From Frigidibacter sp037095735 (GTDB taxonomy: Bacteria; Pseudomonadota; Alphaproteobacteria; Rhodobacterales; Rhodobacteraceae): a DNA stretch of 64,000 bases. The notes under the pieces were generated by a model. It saw only the letters and a program-made list of their open reading frames with translations. It was not told where the DNA came from and did not search any database. A program made the position numbers and the translations under genes. Below are positions 18,186 to 25,952 of this stretch, piece after piece. The stretch lies in NCBI RefSeq assembly GCF_037095735.1, contig NZ_JBAWKD010000006.1:124001-188000 (forward strand), given 5' to 3'. Each line of letters opens with the position of its first letter. The first letter of the stretch is position 1.

Positions 18186-18887
18186 ATGACGCATTTCGCC
18201 TTCACCCTCGCGGGCGCCGCGCTGCGCGCGCGTGCCAGTGGCGCGCTCTGGTGGCCCGAGCGGCGGCTTCTGGCCGTTTCCGACCTTCACCTTGGCAAAT
18301 CGGGCCGCATCGCCCGTCGTGGCGGTGCCCTGCTGCCGCCCTACGAAACCCGCGACACCCTCGCGCGGCTCGACGCCGAGATCGAGGCGCTTGCCCCGGC
18401 CGAGGTCATCTGCCTGGGCGACTCCTTCGACGACCTCGCCGCCGCGGCGCTGCCCGAGCCCGAGGCCCTGTGGCTGGCACGACTGATGGCCGGGCGGCGC
18501 TGGATCTGGATCGAAGGCAACCACGACCCCGGCCCGGTCGATCTTGGCGGGCAGCACCTGGCCGACCTGCGCGCCGGCCCGCTGACCTTCCGCCACATCG
18601 CGCGGCCCGGGGCCGAGGGCGAGGTGTCGGGACATTATCACCCCAAGGCGCGCCTGCCCGGGGGCGGTGCCGCGCGCGCCTGCTTCCTGCTGGACGCGAC
18701 CCGGGCGATCCTGCCGGCCTTCGGCACCTACACCGGCGGGCTCGATTGCGGGTCGCCGGTCCTGGCCGGACTGATGGCGGACACCGCGCTTGCGGTGCTG
18801 ACCGGGCCGCGGGCCATCGCCCTGCCGGCCCGCCCCGGCCTCAGCCGATCCCGGCCGAAGCGACCGCCTCGCGGTAGTTTCGGCTGA
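18186..18887 (+). CDS. pdeM: Ligase-associated DNA damage response endonuclease PdeM
   Basis: A 233-residue calcineurin-like metallophosphoesterase. The metal-binding series is complete: SDLHLGK (Asp33, His35), LGDSFDD (Asp79), EGNHD (Asn112, His113) and GHYHPK (His150, His152). It is the usual partner of the upstream helicase, is translated from a start only 10 bases after its stop, and is known from the ligase-associated repair cassette. The last 47 bases overlap the 3' end of the minus-strand LytTR gene, so its C-terminal 15 or so residues are read from both strands. Confidence 0.92.
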   Translation: MTHFAFTLAGAALRARASGALWWPERRLLAVSDLHLGKSGRIARRGGALLPPYETRDTLARLDAEIEALAPAEVICLGDSFDDLAAAALPEPEALWLARLMAGRRWIWIEGNHDPGPVDLGGQHLADLRAGPLTFRHIARPGAEGEVSGHYHPKARLPGGGAARACFLLDATRAILPAFGTYTGGLDCGSPVLAGLMADTALAVLTGPRAIALPARPGLSRSRPKRPPRGSFG

Positions 18888-19641
18888 CCGGAACCTCGGC
18901 TCCGTCCAGCATCACCAGCACCGTCTTGCCCGACCGCGTGGCCACACCCTTCACCGAGGACAGGGCAACCCAGTGCGAGCGGTGTACCTCCAGCCCCTCG
19001 ACCGGCGCGGTCTCGGCCACGGCGTCGGAAAAACGCAGCAGGATCCGCGAGGTGCCGCGTTCGGTATGGATCTCGACATGGTGGTTGCGGCCAGAGATCC
19101 GCAGCAGCGCGCCGCGTTCACGCTCTGGCAGCCGGGTGATCAGCCTCGGGGGCTGAGGCCGGTCCTCGGGCGTCGGCACGGCGTCGGGATCGCTGCCCGG
19201 CCCCACGACAGGCATCGGCGCCGCTGCCGGGACCGATGACAGGCCGGCCGTCGGGACCGCTTTGCGGGCGTCGATGCCCAGCGTCCAGCGCAGGGCCGAA
19301 ATCCCGAGCGAGCCGGCAATGACAAAACCCGCGAACTCGATGGCCGAGGGCACGATGGCGCCTGTCGCCAGCGGCGAAAGCAGGACGAGCAACGGCACGA
19401 AGACCAGCACGTTCAGCACCATGACGGCCACGGCCCCGCGCCAGAACGACCGAAGGCCCAGCTTGCAGTGCACGAAGACGCGCACGCCGCTGCCCAGCAG
19501 GATCACAGCGGCAACCACCAGCGGCCAGTAGACCAGCCGGGTCGCAAGCGGCATGTGGGCGTAGCTGCCGAAGGGCCCGGTAAAGCCGGTCGCCGCGGCA
19601 AGGATCGCCCAGGTCATCACCGCCTTGCGGCTGCTGACCAT
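18841..19641 (-). CDS. Membrane-anchored LytTR-domain DNA-binding regulator
   Basis: A 266-residue protein. The N-terminal half contains four hydrophobic segments (for example MTWAILAAATGF, LVVAAVILLGSG and VLVFVPLLVLL). A Pro-rich linker follows, then a C-terminal LytTR domain (about residues 165-260) with HVEIHTERG, LEVHRSHWVAL and the closing ISRNY-like VPVSRNYREAV. LytTR proteins bind direct repeats in promoters; the membrane part presumably senses a signal. ATG 19641 is chosen because GGAATGGAAGG precedes it; a longer start at 19698 lacks such a site. The gene is divergent from the thioesterase and shares with it an intergenic region full of inverted repeats. Its 3' end overlaps pdeM by 47 bases. 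Confidence 0.87.
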   Translation of the reverse strand: MVSSRKAVMTWAILAAATGFTGPFGSYAHMPLATRLVYWPLVVAAVILLGSGVRVFVHCKLGLRSFWRGAVAVMVLNVLVFVPLLVLLSPLATGAIVPSAIEFAGFVIAGSLGISALRWTLGIDARKAVPTAGLSSVPAAAPMPVVGPGSDPDAVPTPEDRPQPPRLITRLPERERGALLRISGRNHHVEIHTERGTSRILLRFSDAVAETAPVEGLEVHRSHWVALSSVKGVATRSGKTVLVMLDGAEVPVSRNYREAVASAGIG

Positions 19642-19727
19642 CGCCTTCCATTCCTCGAGACAGCCGTGCACGCGAGCGATTCCGATTTGCGACAACATCA
19701 CGAATTTATCCGTCCTGACGCAACGGA

Positions 19728-19774
19728 GCAATCGCACGATTGCAACACCTATGTAACGTTTTCAGAGTGTTGCA
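19728..19774. promoter_or_regulatory. Nested inverted repeats between the LytTR and thioesterase genes
   Basis: Two dyads overlap. The palindrome GCAATCG-CA-CGATTGC occupies 19728-19743, with perfect 7-bp arms. The second pairs TGCAACAC (19741-19748) with GTGTTGCA (19767-19774), perfect 8-bp arms 18 bases apart. Between the second pair lies TAACGTT, reminiscent of a LytTR half-site. The right arm abuts the AGGGAGG ribosome binding site of the thioesterase gene. The arrangement looks like an operator for one or both divergent genes. Confidence 0.5.
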
Positions 19775-19787
19775 GGGAGGAATCGCA

Positions 19788-20240
19788 ATGCAGGAACCGC
19801 AGGATTGGGCAATTCGCGCCACGCGGATCCGCGAGAGCTTCGCGCGTCAGGCGATGATGCGGACGCTGGGCGCGGAACTGGCAGAGCTTGCCCCCGGCCG
19901 CGCCGTGATCCGGCTGCCGCTGGCAGAGCATCTGGGCCAGCAGCACGGCTTCGCCCATGCGGCGGCGAGCTTCGCGATCGGGGACAGCGCCGCGGGCTAC
20001 GCGGCCCTGGGACTGATGGAGCCCGGGCAAGAGGTGCTCACGGTCGAGATGAAGATCAACCTGATGGCGCCCGCAATCGGAAGCCTGCTGGTCGCCGAAG
20101 GGCGGGTGATCAGGCCGGGGCGCCGGATCACGGTCGTCGCGGCCGAGGTCTTCGCCGAGGACGGCAGTGGCAGCCGACGGCAGGTCGCGCTGCTGCAGGG
20201 GACGATGATCCCGGTCACCGACGAGCGCGTCCGGGATTAG
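19788..20240 (+). CDS. PaaI-family hotdog thioesterase
   Basis: A 150-residue single hotdog-fold protein. The segment GFAHAAASFAIGDSAAGYAA corresponds to the long central helix and active-site region of PaaI/YiiD-type thioesterases, and VEMKINLMAP and VIRPGRRITV are the matching strands. Members hydrolyse acyl- or aryl-CoA thioesters; substrate here is unknown. ATG 19788 is fixed by AGGGAGGA at 19774-19781, and an upstream ATG in frame is not supported. It is convergent with folD, the two stop codons overlapping in TTAG. Confidence 0.87.
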   Translation: MQEPQDWAIRATRIRESFARQAMMRTLGAELAELAPGRAVIRLPLAEHLGQQHGFAHAAASFAIGDSAAGYAALGLMEPGQEVLTVEMKINLMAPAIGSLLVAEGRVIRPGRRITVVAAEVFAEDGSGSRRQVALLQGTMIPVTDERVRD

Positions 20241-21148
20241 GGCGTCAGGCCTTCGGGGTCCGGCAGGCCGTTCGCGCGGCAGCAGGCCGTCAGGGTATTG
20301 GCCAGCAGGCAGGCGATGGTCATCGGCCCGACCCCGCCCGGCACCGGCGTGATCGCGCCAGCAACCCGTGCAGCTGCGGCATAGTCGACGTCGCCCACCA
20401 GCCTGGCCTTGCCGTCGACCTCGATGCGATTGATGCCGACATCGATCACGGTGGCCCCGGGCTTCACCCAGTCGCCCTTGATCATCCCGGGGCGGCCGAC
20501 CGCGGCCACGAGAATGTCGGCGCCGCGACAGACATCGGGCAGATCCCTGGTGCGGCTGTGCGCGACGGTGACCGTGCAGCTTTCGTTCAGCAGAAGCTGG
20601 GCCATCGGCTTGCCGACGATGTTCGATCGACCGACCACCACCGCGTTCAGCCCGGCCAGCGAGCCAAGGTGGTCGCGCAGCATCATCAGGCAGCCCAGCG
20701 GCGTGCAGGGCACCATCGCCTTCTGACCCGTCCCCAGCAGACCGACATTCAGGATATGGAACCCGTCGGCATCCTTGGCCGGCGCGATCGCGTTGATGAC
20801 CTTGGTCGCATCCATGTGGCCCGGCAGCGGCAATTGCACGAGGATGCCATGCACCGCCGGATCGGCATTGAGCCGGTCGATCAGCGCCAGCAGATCGGCC
20901 TCGGGCGTCTCGGCCGGCAGCTTGTGCTCGAAGCTCGACATCCCGACCTCGCGGGTCTGGATGCCCTTGTTGCGCACATAGACGGCCGAAGCCGGATCCT
21001 CGCCGACCAGCACGACGGCCAGACCGGGCGTGATGCCCTGCGCGGCCTTCAGCTCTGCCACCTGCGTCGCGATCCGCGCGCGCAGGCCGGCCGCGAAGGC
21101 CTTGCCGTCGATGATCGCCGCCGTGGTCTCTGCCGTGGTCCCTGCCAT
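20237..21148 (-). CDS. folD: Bifunctional methylenetetrahydrofolate dehydrogenase / methenyltetrahydrofolate cyclohydrolase
   Basis: A 303-residue cytosolic enzyme of one-carbon metabolism that interconverts 5,10-methylene-, 5,10-methenyl- and 10-formyl-tetrahydrofolate with NADP. Diagnostic motifs are YVRNKG (Tyr57, catalytic Lys61), VQLPLPGH, the nucleotide-binding GRSNIVGKP and the C-terminal PVPGGVGPMT. ATG 21148 has AGGGGACGGG upstream; an in-frame ATG 93 bases earlier would add an unrelated extension. It lies 32 bases after the chorismate mutase gene and is probably cotranscribed with it. Serine supplies its one-carbon units, which links it loosely to the serine genes in this window. 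Confidence 0.96.
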   Translation of the reverse strand: MAGTTAETTAAIIDGKAFAAGLRARIATQVAELKAAQGITPGLAVVLVGEDPASAVYVRNKGIQTREVGMSSFEHKLPAETPEADLLALIDRLNADPAVHGILVQLPLPGHMDATKVINAIAPAKDADGFHILNVGLLGTGQKAMVPCTPLGCLMMLRDHLGSLAGLNAVVVGRSNIVGKPMAQLLLNESCTVTVAHSRTRDLPDVCRGADILVAAVGRPGMIKGDWVKPGATVIDVGINRIEVDGKARLVGDVDYAAAARVAGAITPVPGGVGPMTIACLLANTLTACCRANGLPDPEGLTP

Positions 21149-21180
21149 CGTCCCGTCCCCTGTTGCGTCCGCCGGCCCGC

Positions 21181-21477
21181 TCACTCGGAGCCGAGCACCC
21201 GTTCCTCGCGGGCGATGAAGTCCTCCATCATCGTCCGCCACAGCTTTTCCGCCACATCTGCATCAAGCCCCGTTTCCGAAGCCTTGCTGCGCACCTTCGT
21301 CACCACGTCCTCGACACGGGTCTCTATCCGCGCCGGCAGGCCCTCGCCGGGCTTCAGTTCGATGGCGCGGTCGATCATCCGTTGCCGCCGCGCCAGGATC
21401 TCGACGAGGCTGCGGTCGATCGCGTCGATCTCGGCCCGAAGCTCGGCCATGCTCGCGATATCGCGCGGATCCTTCAT
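21181..21477 (-). CDS. Chorismate mutase, AroQ class
   Basis: A 98-residue all-helical protein. The N-terminal helix AELRAEIDAIDRSLVEILAR and the following RQRMIDRAIELK are the classic AroQ core with catalytic arginines, and the rest matches the second and third helices. It converts chorismate to prephenate for Phe/Tyr synthesis. A minority of such short proteins are isochorismate-pyruvate lyases, which cannot be excluded. ATG 21477 has GGGAGAG 6 bases upstream. It is the first gene of a two-gene unit with folD. Confidence 0.88.
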   Translation of the reverse strand: MKDPRDIASMAELRAEIDAIDRSLVEILARRQRMIDRAIELKPGEGLPARIETRVEDVVTKVRSKASETGLDADVAEKLWRTMMEDFIAREERVLGSE

Positions 21478-21704
21478 GCGATCTCTCCCGGAAGTGCGTT
21501 TGCCGGTCTGATGCCCTGTTTGCGCCGCAGCCTCAAGTCCCGATCCCCGCGGCCCCTGCTGGCACAGCCCTAGCCGGGCCCGCCCGTGGCGGCAGGCCGC
21601 AAAACGGCATCCCGAAGCGCCGGACCGGCATCGCGGGCGGCGGCGGAACTTCGCCGGCCTCACCGCGTTGGAAAGGAAAGCCGCTTGCAACTTCGGAGAA
21701 GCCC

Positions 21705-21785
21705 ATGCGCGCCGCAACGATCGCCATCAACCTCGGCTTCGGCCTGGGACTCGCCCTCGCCTCGACGCTGCTGGTTCTGGTCTGA
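21705..21785 (+). CDS. 26-residue hydrophobic peptide (predicted small membrane protein)
   Basis: A short frame starts at ATG 21705, preceded by CGGAGAAG at a proper distance, and ends at TGA 21783-21785. After MRAAT the product is one hydrophobic Gly/Leu/Ala-rich helix with almost no charge, long enough to cross the membrane once. A strong intrinsic terminator follows 30 bases later, on a strand where no other gene ends, so something is transcribed here on the plus strand. I do not recognise a family. It could be a small membrane regulator, or a leader peptide without lasting product. Confidence 0.5.
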   Translation: MRAATIAINLGFGLGLALASTLLVLV

Positions 21786-21814
21786 GCCACGCCTTGGCGT
21801 GAGCCGGACAACAG

Positions 21815-21844
21815 GACGCCGCCCCACCGGGCGGCGTCTTGCTT
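21815..21844. terminator. Rho-independent terminator, possibly bidirectional
   Basis: A perfect 10-bp stem GACGCCGCCC (21815-21824) with GGGCGGCGTC (21829-21838) has a CACC loop, followed by TTGCTTT on the plus strand. It ends the small-peptide transcript. It lies immediately after the minus-strand tam stop, so it may also serve that operon. Confidence 0.85.
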
Positions 21845-22645
21845 TCAGGACTGAAGGGTCGACAGCACGAGGAACAGCCGTCGGAACGGGAAGAGGACGG
21901 CGCCGTCTGCCTCGACCGGATAGGCCGCGCGCAGCGCCTCGTCATAGCGGGAGACGAACCTTGCAGCCTCATCCTCCGACAGCTTCTCGAGAATCGGGCG
22001 CATCGCCGTCGATTCGGTGAACCGGCGCACCGGGTGCCCGGTCTCGACCGGGGCGAGGCGCTGCAGATATTCGCTCTCCCAGATATCCAGCAGCCCAAGC
22101 GGATTCAGGATCCGGTGATAGTCGATGGCCGCAGCGACCGGGGGCGTCCAGTCCGCGAAGTCGAACCGGTCGGGATAAAGGTCGGCAGCGAATTCACGCA
22201 GGAAACGGTGCGACGGGGCGGCATGCTGACGCGGCATCTGCACCGCCAGCACCCCGCCCGGCGCGAGTTGCAACGCAAGCGCGGGCAGCAGCGCCTCGTG
22301 GTCCGGCAGCCATTGCAGCGCGGCGTTGGAAAAGATCAGTGCCAGCGGTGCCGCGGCCTGCCATGTAGCGGCATCGGCCACCTCGCAGCGCGCATAGGCG
22401 CCGGTCGCCTGCGCCTCGGCCAGCATCGCCGCCGACGTGTCGAGCCCGATAAGCCGGTGCCCCGCAAACCGCTGCGCCAGGGCCGGACCGACCGCGCCGG
22501 AGCCGCAGCCAAGGTCGACGATGTCGCCGTCCGGCAAAGCATCGACCCGCGCCAGAAGATCCAGCGCGGGCCTGAGGCGCAGGTCCCGGAACCGGCCGTA
22601 GGCGGCGGGGTCCCAGTCCTGCGCGGGTCTGTCGATGACCGGCAC
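21845..22645 (-). CDS. tam: Trans-aconitate 2-methyltransferase
   Basis: A 266-residue class I SAM-dependent methyltransferase. Motif I is DLGCGSGAVG (about residues 43-52), followed by LIGLDTSAAML and the FSNAALQWLPDH post-I region characteristic of Tam. The N-terminal DWDPAAYGRF and the C-terminal RRLFLVL are also typical. The enzyme methylates trans-aconitate, a spontaneous inhibitor of aconitase. It starts 8 bases after the ftsH stop and is the last gene of the long minus-strand unit. Confidence 0.9.
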   Translation of the reverse strand: MPVIDRPAQDWDPAAYGRFRDLRLRPALDLLARVDALPDGDIVDLGCGSGAVGPALAQRFAGHRLIGLDTSAAMLAEAQATGAYARCEVADAATWQAAAPLALIFSNAALQWLPDHEALLPALALQLAPGGVLAVQMPRQHAAPSHRFLREFAADLYPDRFDFADWTPPVAAAIDYHRILNPLGLLDIWESEYLQRLAPVETGHPVRRFTESTAMRPILEKLSEDEAARFVSRYDEALRAAYPVEADGAVLFPFRRLFLVLSTLQS

Positions 22646-22653
22646 CGGCGGCG

Positions 22654-24564
22654 TCAGGCCATCGGCTCGGGTTCGAGACCGCTGTCGCCCTTCGGCGCGC
22701 GCGGCTTCGTGACCTTGGGGATCGCCGGCATAACCGACGAGCCGGACGGCGGCGTCTGGTCGTCATCGCCACCCAGTGCCTCGCCACGCATGACCTTCTT
22801 GATCTCGTCGCCGGTCAGCGTCTCGTACTCCAGCAGACCCTGGGCCAGACGTTCGAAGGCCTCGGCATTGTCGACGAGCAGCTGGCGCGCATTGACATAG
22901 CCTTCCTCGATCAGGCCTTTCACCTCTTCCTCGATCAGCTCCTTGGTATGAGCCGAGACCGAGAAGCCGCCGGTGTTGCCCTGATAGCCCTCGTGGGCCT
23001 CGGCATAGTCGATGTTGCCGACCTTGTCGGACATGCCCCAGCGCATGACCATGGCACGCGCCAGCGCCGAGGCCTGCTGGATGTCGCCAGCCGGGCCGTT
23101 CGACACGCCCTCTTCGCCATATTTGATGATTTCCGCGGCCTTGCCGGCCATGGTCATCGCCAGCTTCTGGCGCGCCTCGTCCTTGTGGAAGTTCAGACGA
23201 TCCATTTCGGGCAGGCTGACAACCATGCCCAGCGCGCCGCCGCGCGGGATGATCGTGGCCTTGTAGACCGGATCGCATTTCGGCAGCAGCAGGCCGACGA
23301 GGGCGTGCCCGGCCTCGTGATAGGCGGTCTTCTCCTTTTGATCGTCAGTCAACACGAGCGAGCGACGCTCGACCCCCATCATCACCTTGTCCTTGGCGTT
23401 CTCGAAATCTTCCATCGAGACGAAGCGGCGGCCGACGCGGGCGGCCATAAGGGCAGCCTCGTTCACCAGGTTCATCAGGTCGGCGCCCGAGAAGCCGGGC
23501 GTGCCGCGCGCGATCAGGCGCAGGTCGACGTTCGGGCCCAGCGGCACCTTGCGGGCGTGGACGTTGAGGATCTTTTCCCGGCCCTTGATGTCGGGGTTCG
23601 GGACATGGATCTGGCGGTCGAAGCGGCCCGGGCGCAGCAGCGCCGGGTCCAGCACGTCGCGGCGGTTGGTCGCGGCGACGATGATGATGCCCTCGTTCGC
23701 CTCGAACCCGTCCATCTCGACCAGCAGCTGGTTCAGCGTCTGCTCGCGCTCGTCGTTGCCACCGCCGAAGCCGACGCCGCGGCTGCGACCGACCGCGTCG
23801 ATCTCGTCGATGAAAACGATGCAGGGGGCGTTCTTCTTGGCCTGCTCGAACATGTCGCGCACACGGCTTGCGCCGACGCCCACGAACATCTCGACGAAGT
23901 CCGACCCCGAAATGGTGAAGAACGGCACACCCGCCTCGCCCGCGATGGCGCGCGCGAGAAGGGTCTTACCGGTACCAGGCGGGCCCACGAGCAGCGCGCC
24001 CTTGGGAATCTTGCCGCCGAGGCGGCTGAATTTCTGGGGATTGCGCAGGAATTCGACGATCTCTTCCAGCTCTTCCTTCGCCTCGTCGATGCCGGCGACA
24101 TCGTCGAAGGTGACCCGGCCCTGCTTTTCGGTCAGCAACTTGGCACGCGATTTGCCGAAGCCCATCGCGCCGCCGCGGCCGCCGCCCTGCATGCGGTTCA
24201 TGAAGAAGATCCAGATGCCGATCAGCAGCAGGAACGGCAGCCAGAGCGAGAGCATCGACAGGAAGCCCGACTGCTCCTGCTTCTCGACCGTGACTTCGAC
24301 GTTCTGCGCGATCAGCTTGTCGGCAAGCTGTTCGCCCTGCGGGCGTACCGTGGTGTAGGTCTGCCCGTCCTTGCCGCGCAGGATAACCTGTTCGCCATCC
24401 AGCCGGACGCTCGCAACCTCGCCGCTGTCGACCCGGTTGATGAACTCCGAATAGCTGAGCGTGCGCGCATTCATCGTGCTCTGCCCGCCCGAAAACAGGT
24501 TGAACAACGCCAGAATGAGCAGGAACAGCACGACCCAGAAGGCGATGTTACGCGCGTTTCCCAA
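22654..24564 (-). CDS. ftsH: ATP-dependent zinc metalloprotease FtsH
   Basis: A 636-residue membrane-bound AAA protease. TM1 lies at about 7-24, a periplasmic domain follows, TM2 is about 104-122, Walker A GPPGTGKT is at 194-201, Walker B FIDEID at 251-256, the SRH around ATNRRDVLDPALLRPGRFD (298-316), and the zinc motif HEAGH at 416-420. It degrades misfolded and regulatory membrane proteins. The correct start is most likely TTG 24564: GGAGG lies just upstream and the product begins MGNARN, the usual Rhodobacterales N-terminus. An ATG further upstream in frame would add an unrelated 31 residues. It follows tilS on the same strand. Confidence 0.97.
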   Translation of the reverse strand: MGNARNIAFWVVLFLLILALFNLFSGGQSTMNARTLSYSEFINRVDSGEVASVRLDGEQVILRGKDGQTYTTVRPQGEQLADKLIAQNVEVTVEKQEQSGFLSMLSLWLPFLLLIGIWIFFMNRMQGGGRGGAMGFGKSRAKLLTEKQGRVTFDDVAGIDEAKEELEEIVEFLRNPQKFSRLGGKIPKGALLVGPPGTGKTLLARAIAGEAGVPFFTISGSDFVEMFVGVGASRVRDMFEQAKKNAPCIVFIDEIDAVGRSRGVGFGGGNDEREQTLNQLLVEMDGFEANEGIIIVAATNRRDVLDPALLRPGRFDRQIHVPNPDIKGREKILNVHARKVPLGPNVDLRLIARGTPGFSGADLMNLVNEAALMAARVGRRFVSMEDFENAKDKVMMGVERRSLVLTDDQKEKTAYHEAGHALVGLLLPKCDPVYKATIIPRGGALGMVVSLPEMDRLNFHKDEARQKLAMTMAGKAAEIIKYGEEGVSNGPAGDIQQASALARAMVMRWGMSDKVGNIDYAEAHEGYQGNTGGFSVSAHTKELIEEEVKGLIEEGYVNARQLLVDNAEAFERLAQGLLEYETLTGDEIKKVMRGEALGGDDDQTPPSGSSVMPAIPKVTKPRAPKGDSGLEPEPMA

Positions 24565-24713
24565 TGGGAATCCTCCAATGACCTTGCGCGCGCGGGGCCG
24601 CTTGCCGACGGACCGGGCGCACGTGCCACAAAATAGGGATTTGGTCGCCGGGTTCAATCCGTGAAGCTTCCGGTATCGGGTCAGTGATCCTGCTGCGACA
24701 CTCAGGATACGGT

Positions 24714-25952
24714 TCAGGCCTTACCATAAAGCTGAGATTCCGGGGCAAGGAGCCGCGCCGCCCAGCCCTTGGCGAGCGCCGGACCCAGCGTGGGTGCGGC
24801 CAGAAGCCGCTGCCCCGACCAGACGCCGGGGTCGGCCAGCACCGCTGCCCGCGGGCGCCCGGCGCTGCGCCAGTCCTCGAGCTGGGCAAGGCCAGCCTCG
24901 CCCAGAGCCCGGATTTCGGCCTCGCCGGACCCCGAGAGCGCCCAGCGACGGTCCCAGACCGTGCCCGGCGTGGCGATTTCCCCTGCGACGGCAGCGAGTT
25001 CGCGGGCGAAGCGGATCTGCGGCCCGCCCAGCACCAGTGCCCCTGCCAGCACCCCGCGCCCGCCGCCAAGTGCCGTGGCCAGCGCCGCCTCTGCCTGCGC
25101 GCGCCGCGGGCGATAATCCGAGGGCGCGACGAACAGCAGCGCGCGCGAGAACAGGCGCAGCCGGGTCTCGGTGGGCGCGGCGGCTAGCATCGCCGCGTCG
25201 ACGACGACATCGCCGGCCTCGATCCGCGCGGCATCGCGGGCCAGCCGGTCTGCCGCGGCCTCGAGCACTTCGCGCGCCTCGGCCAGCCGATCGGCGGTGG
25301 CGGCAAGGGTCCGCGCATCGAGACCCAGCGTTGCAAGATGCGGCAGGGCCTGACGCATTCGCACCCGGTCATAGGCCGGATCGTCGTTCGACGGGTCGTC
25401 GACCCAGGCCAGCCCCCGGGCTGCCAGCCAGTCACGCAGCTCGTCCCGGCCCACGGACAGAAGCGGCCGCCACCAGCGGATGCCCAGGGCCTCGCGCCGC
25501 CGCGCCATGCCCGACAGCCCGTCCGCACCCGAGCCGCGGGCAAGGCGCATCAGGAAGGTCTCGGCCTGATCGTCGCGGGTGTGGCCAAGCGCGACATCGC
25601 CCAGCCCCCTGCCCCGCGCCCAATCCGCGATCAGCTGCAGCCGCCCGCGGCGCGCGGCGTCCGGCAGGTTGCCCTTGCCGTCCCAGTGCCAGTGCAGCGT
25701 GTCATGCGGCAGGCCCAGCCCAGCCGCCTGCGCGGCGACATCGGTCGCCTCGCTCGCGGCCTCCGGGCGCAGTCCGTGATCGACGGTGACAACGGCCAGA
25801 TCCGGCCCGCCCGCCCCGCGCCACTCGGCCAGCAGATGCAGAAGCGCGACGGAATCCCCGCCCCCCGAAACGGCAACGCCCAGCCCCTTCGGGGGGCCGG
25901 GCGCAAATCCATCCTGCAGGGCGCGGGCGGGGTCCACCACGCCGGCCCTCAC
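24714..25952 (-). CDS. tilS: tRNA(Ile)-lysidine synthetase
   Basis: A 412-residue N-type ATP pyrophosphatase. The PP-loop SGGGDS occupies residues 29-34, with VTVDHGLR, GHTRDDQAET and the RGSGADGLSGM segment that follows in TilS. It converts cytidine 34 of tRNA-Ile(CAU) to lysidine and is essential in most bacteria. Its start overlaps the cpoB stop by 4 bases (ATGA), so it is coupled to the tol-pal genes. The C-terminal half is Ala/Arg-rich and poorly conserved, which is usual. Confidence 0.95.
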   Translation of the reverse strand: MRAGVVDPARALQDGFAPGPPKGLGVAVSGGGDSVALLHLLAEWRGAGGPDLAVVTVDHGLRPEAASEATDVAAQAAGLGLPHDTLHWHWDGKGNLPDAARRGRLQLIADWARGRGLGDVALGHTRDDQAETFLMRLARGSGADGLSGMARRREALGIRWWRPLLSVGRDELRDWLAARGLAWVDDPSNDDPAYDRVRMRQALPHLATLGLDARTLAATADRLAEAREVLEAAADRLARDAARIEAGDVVVDAAMLAAAPTETRLRLFSRALLFVAPSDYRPRRAQAEAALATALGGGRGVLAGALVLGGPQIRFARELAAVAGEIATPGTVWDRRWALSGSGEAEIRALGEAGLAQLEDWRSAGRPRAAVLADPGVWSGQRLLAAPTLGPALAKGWAARLLAPESQLYGKA

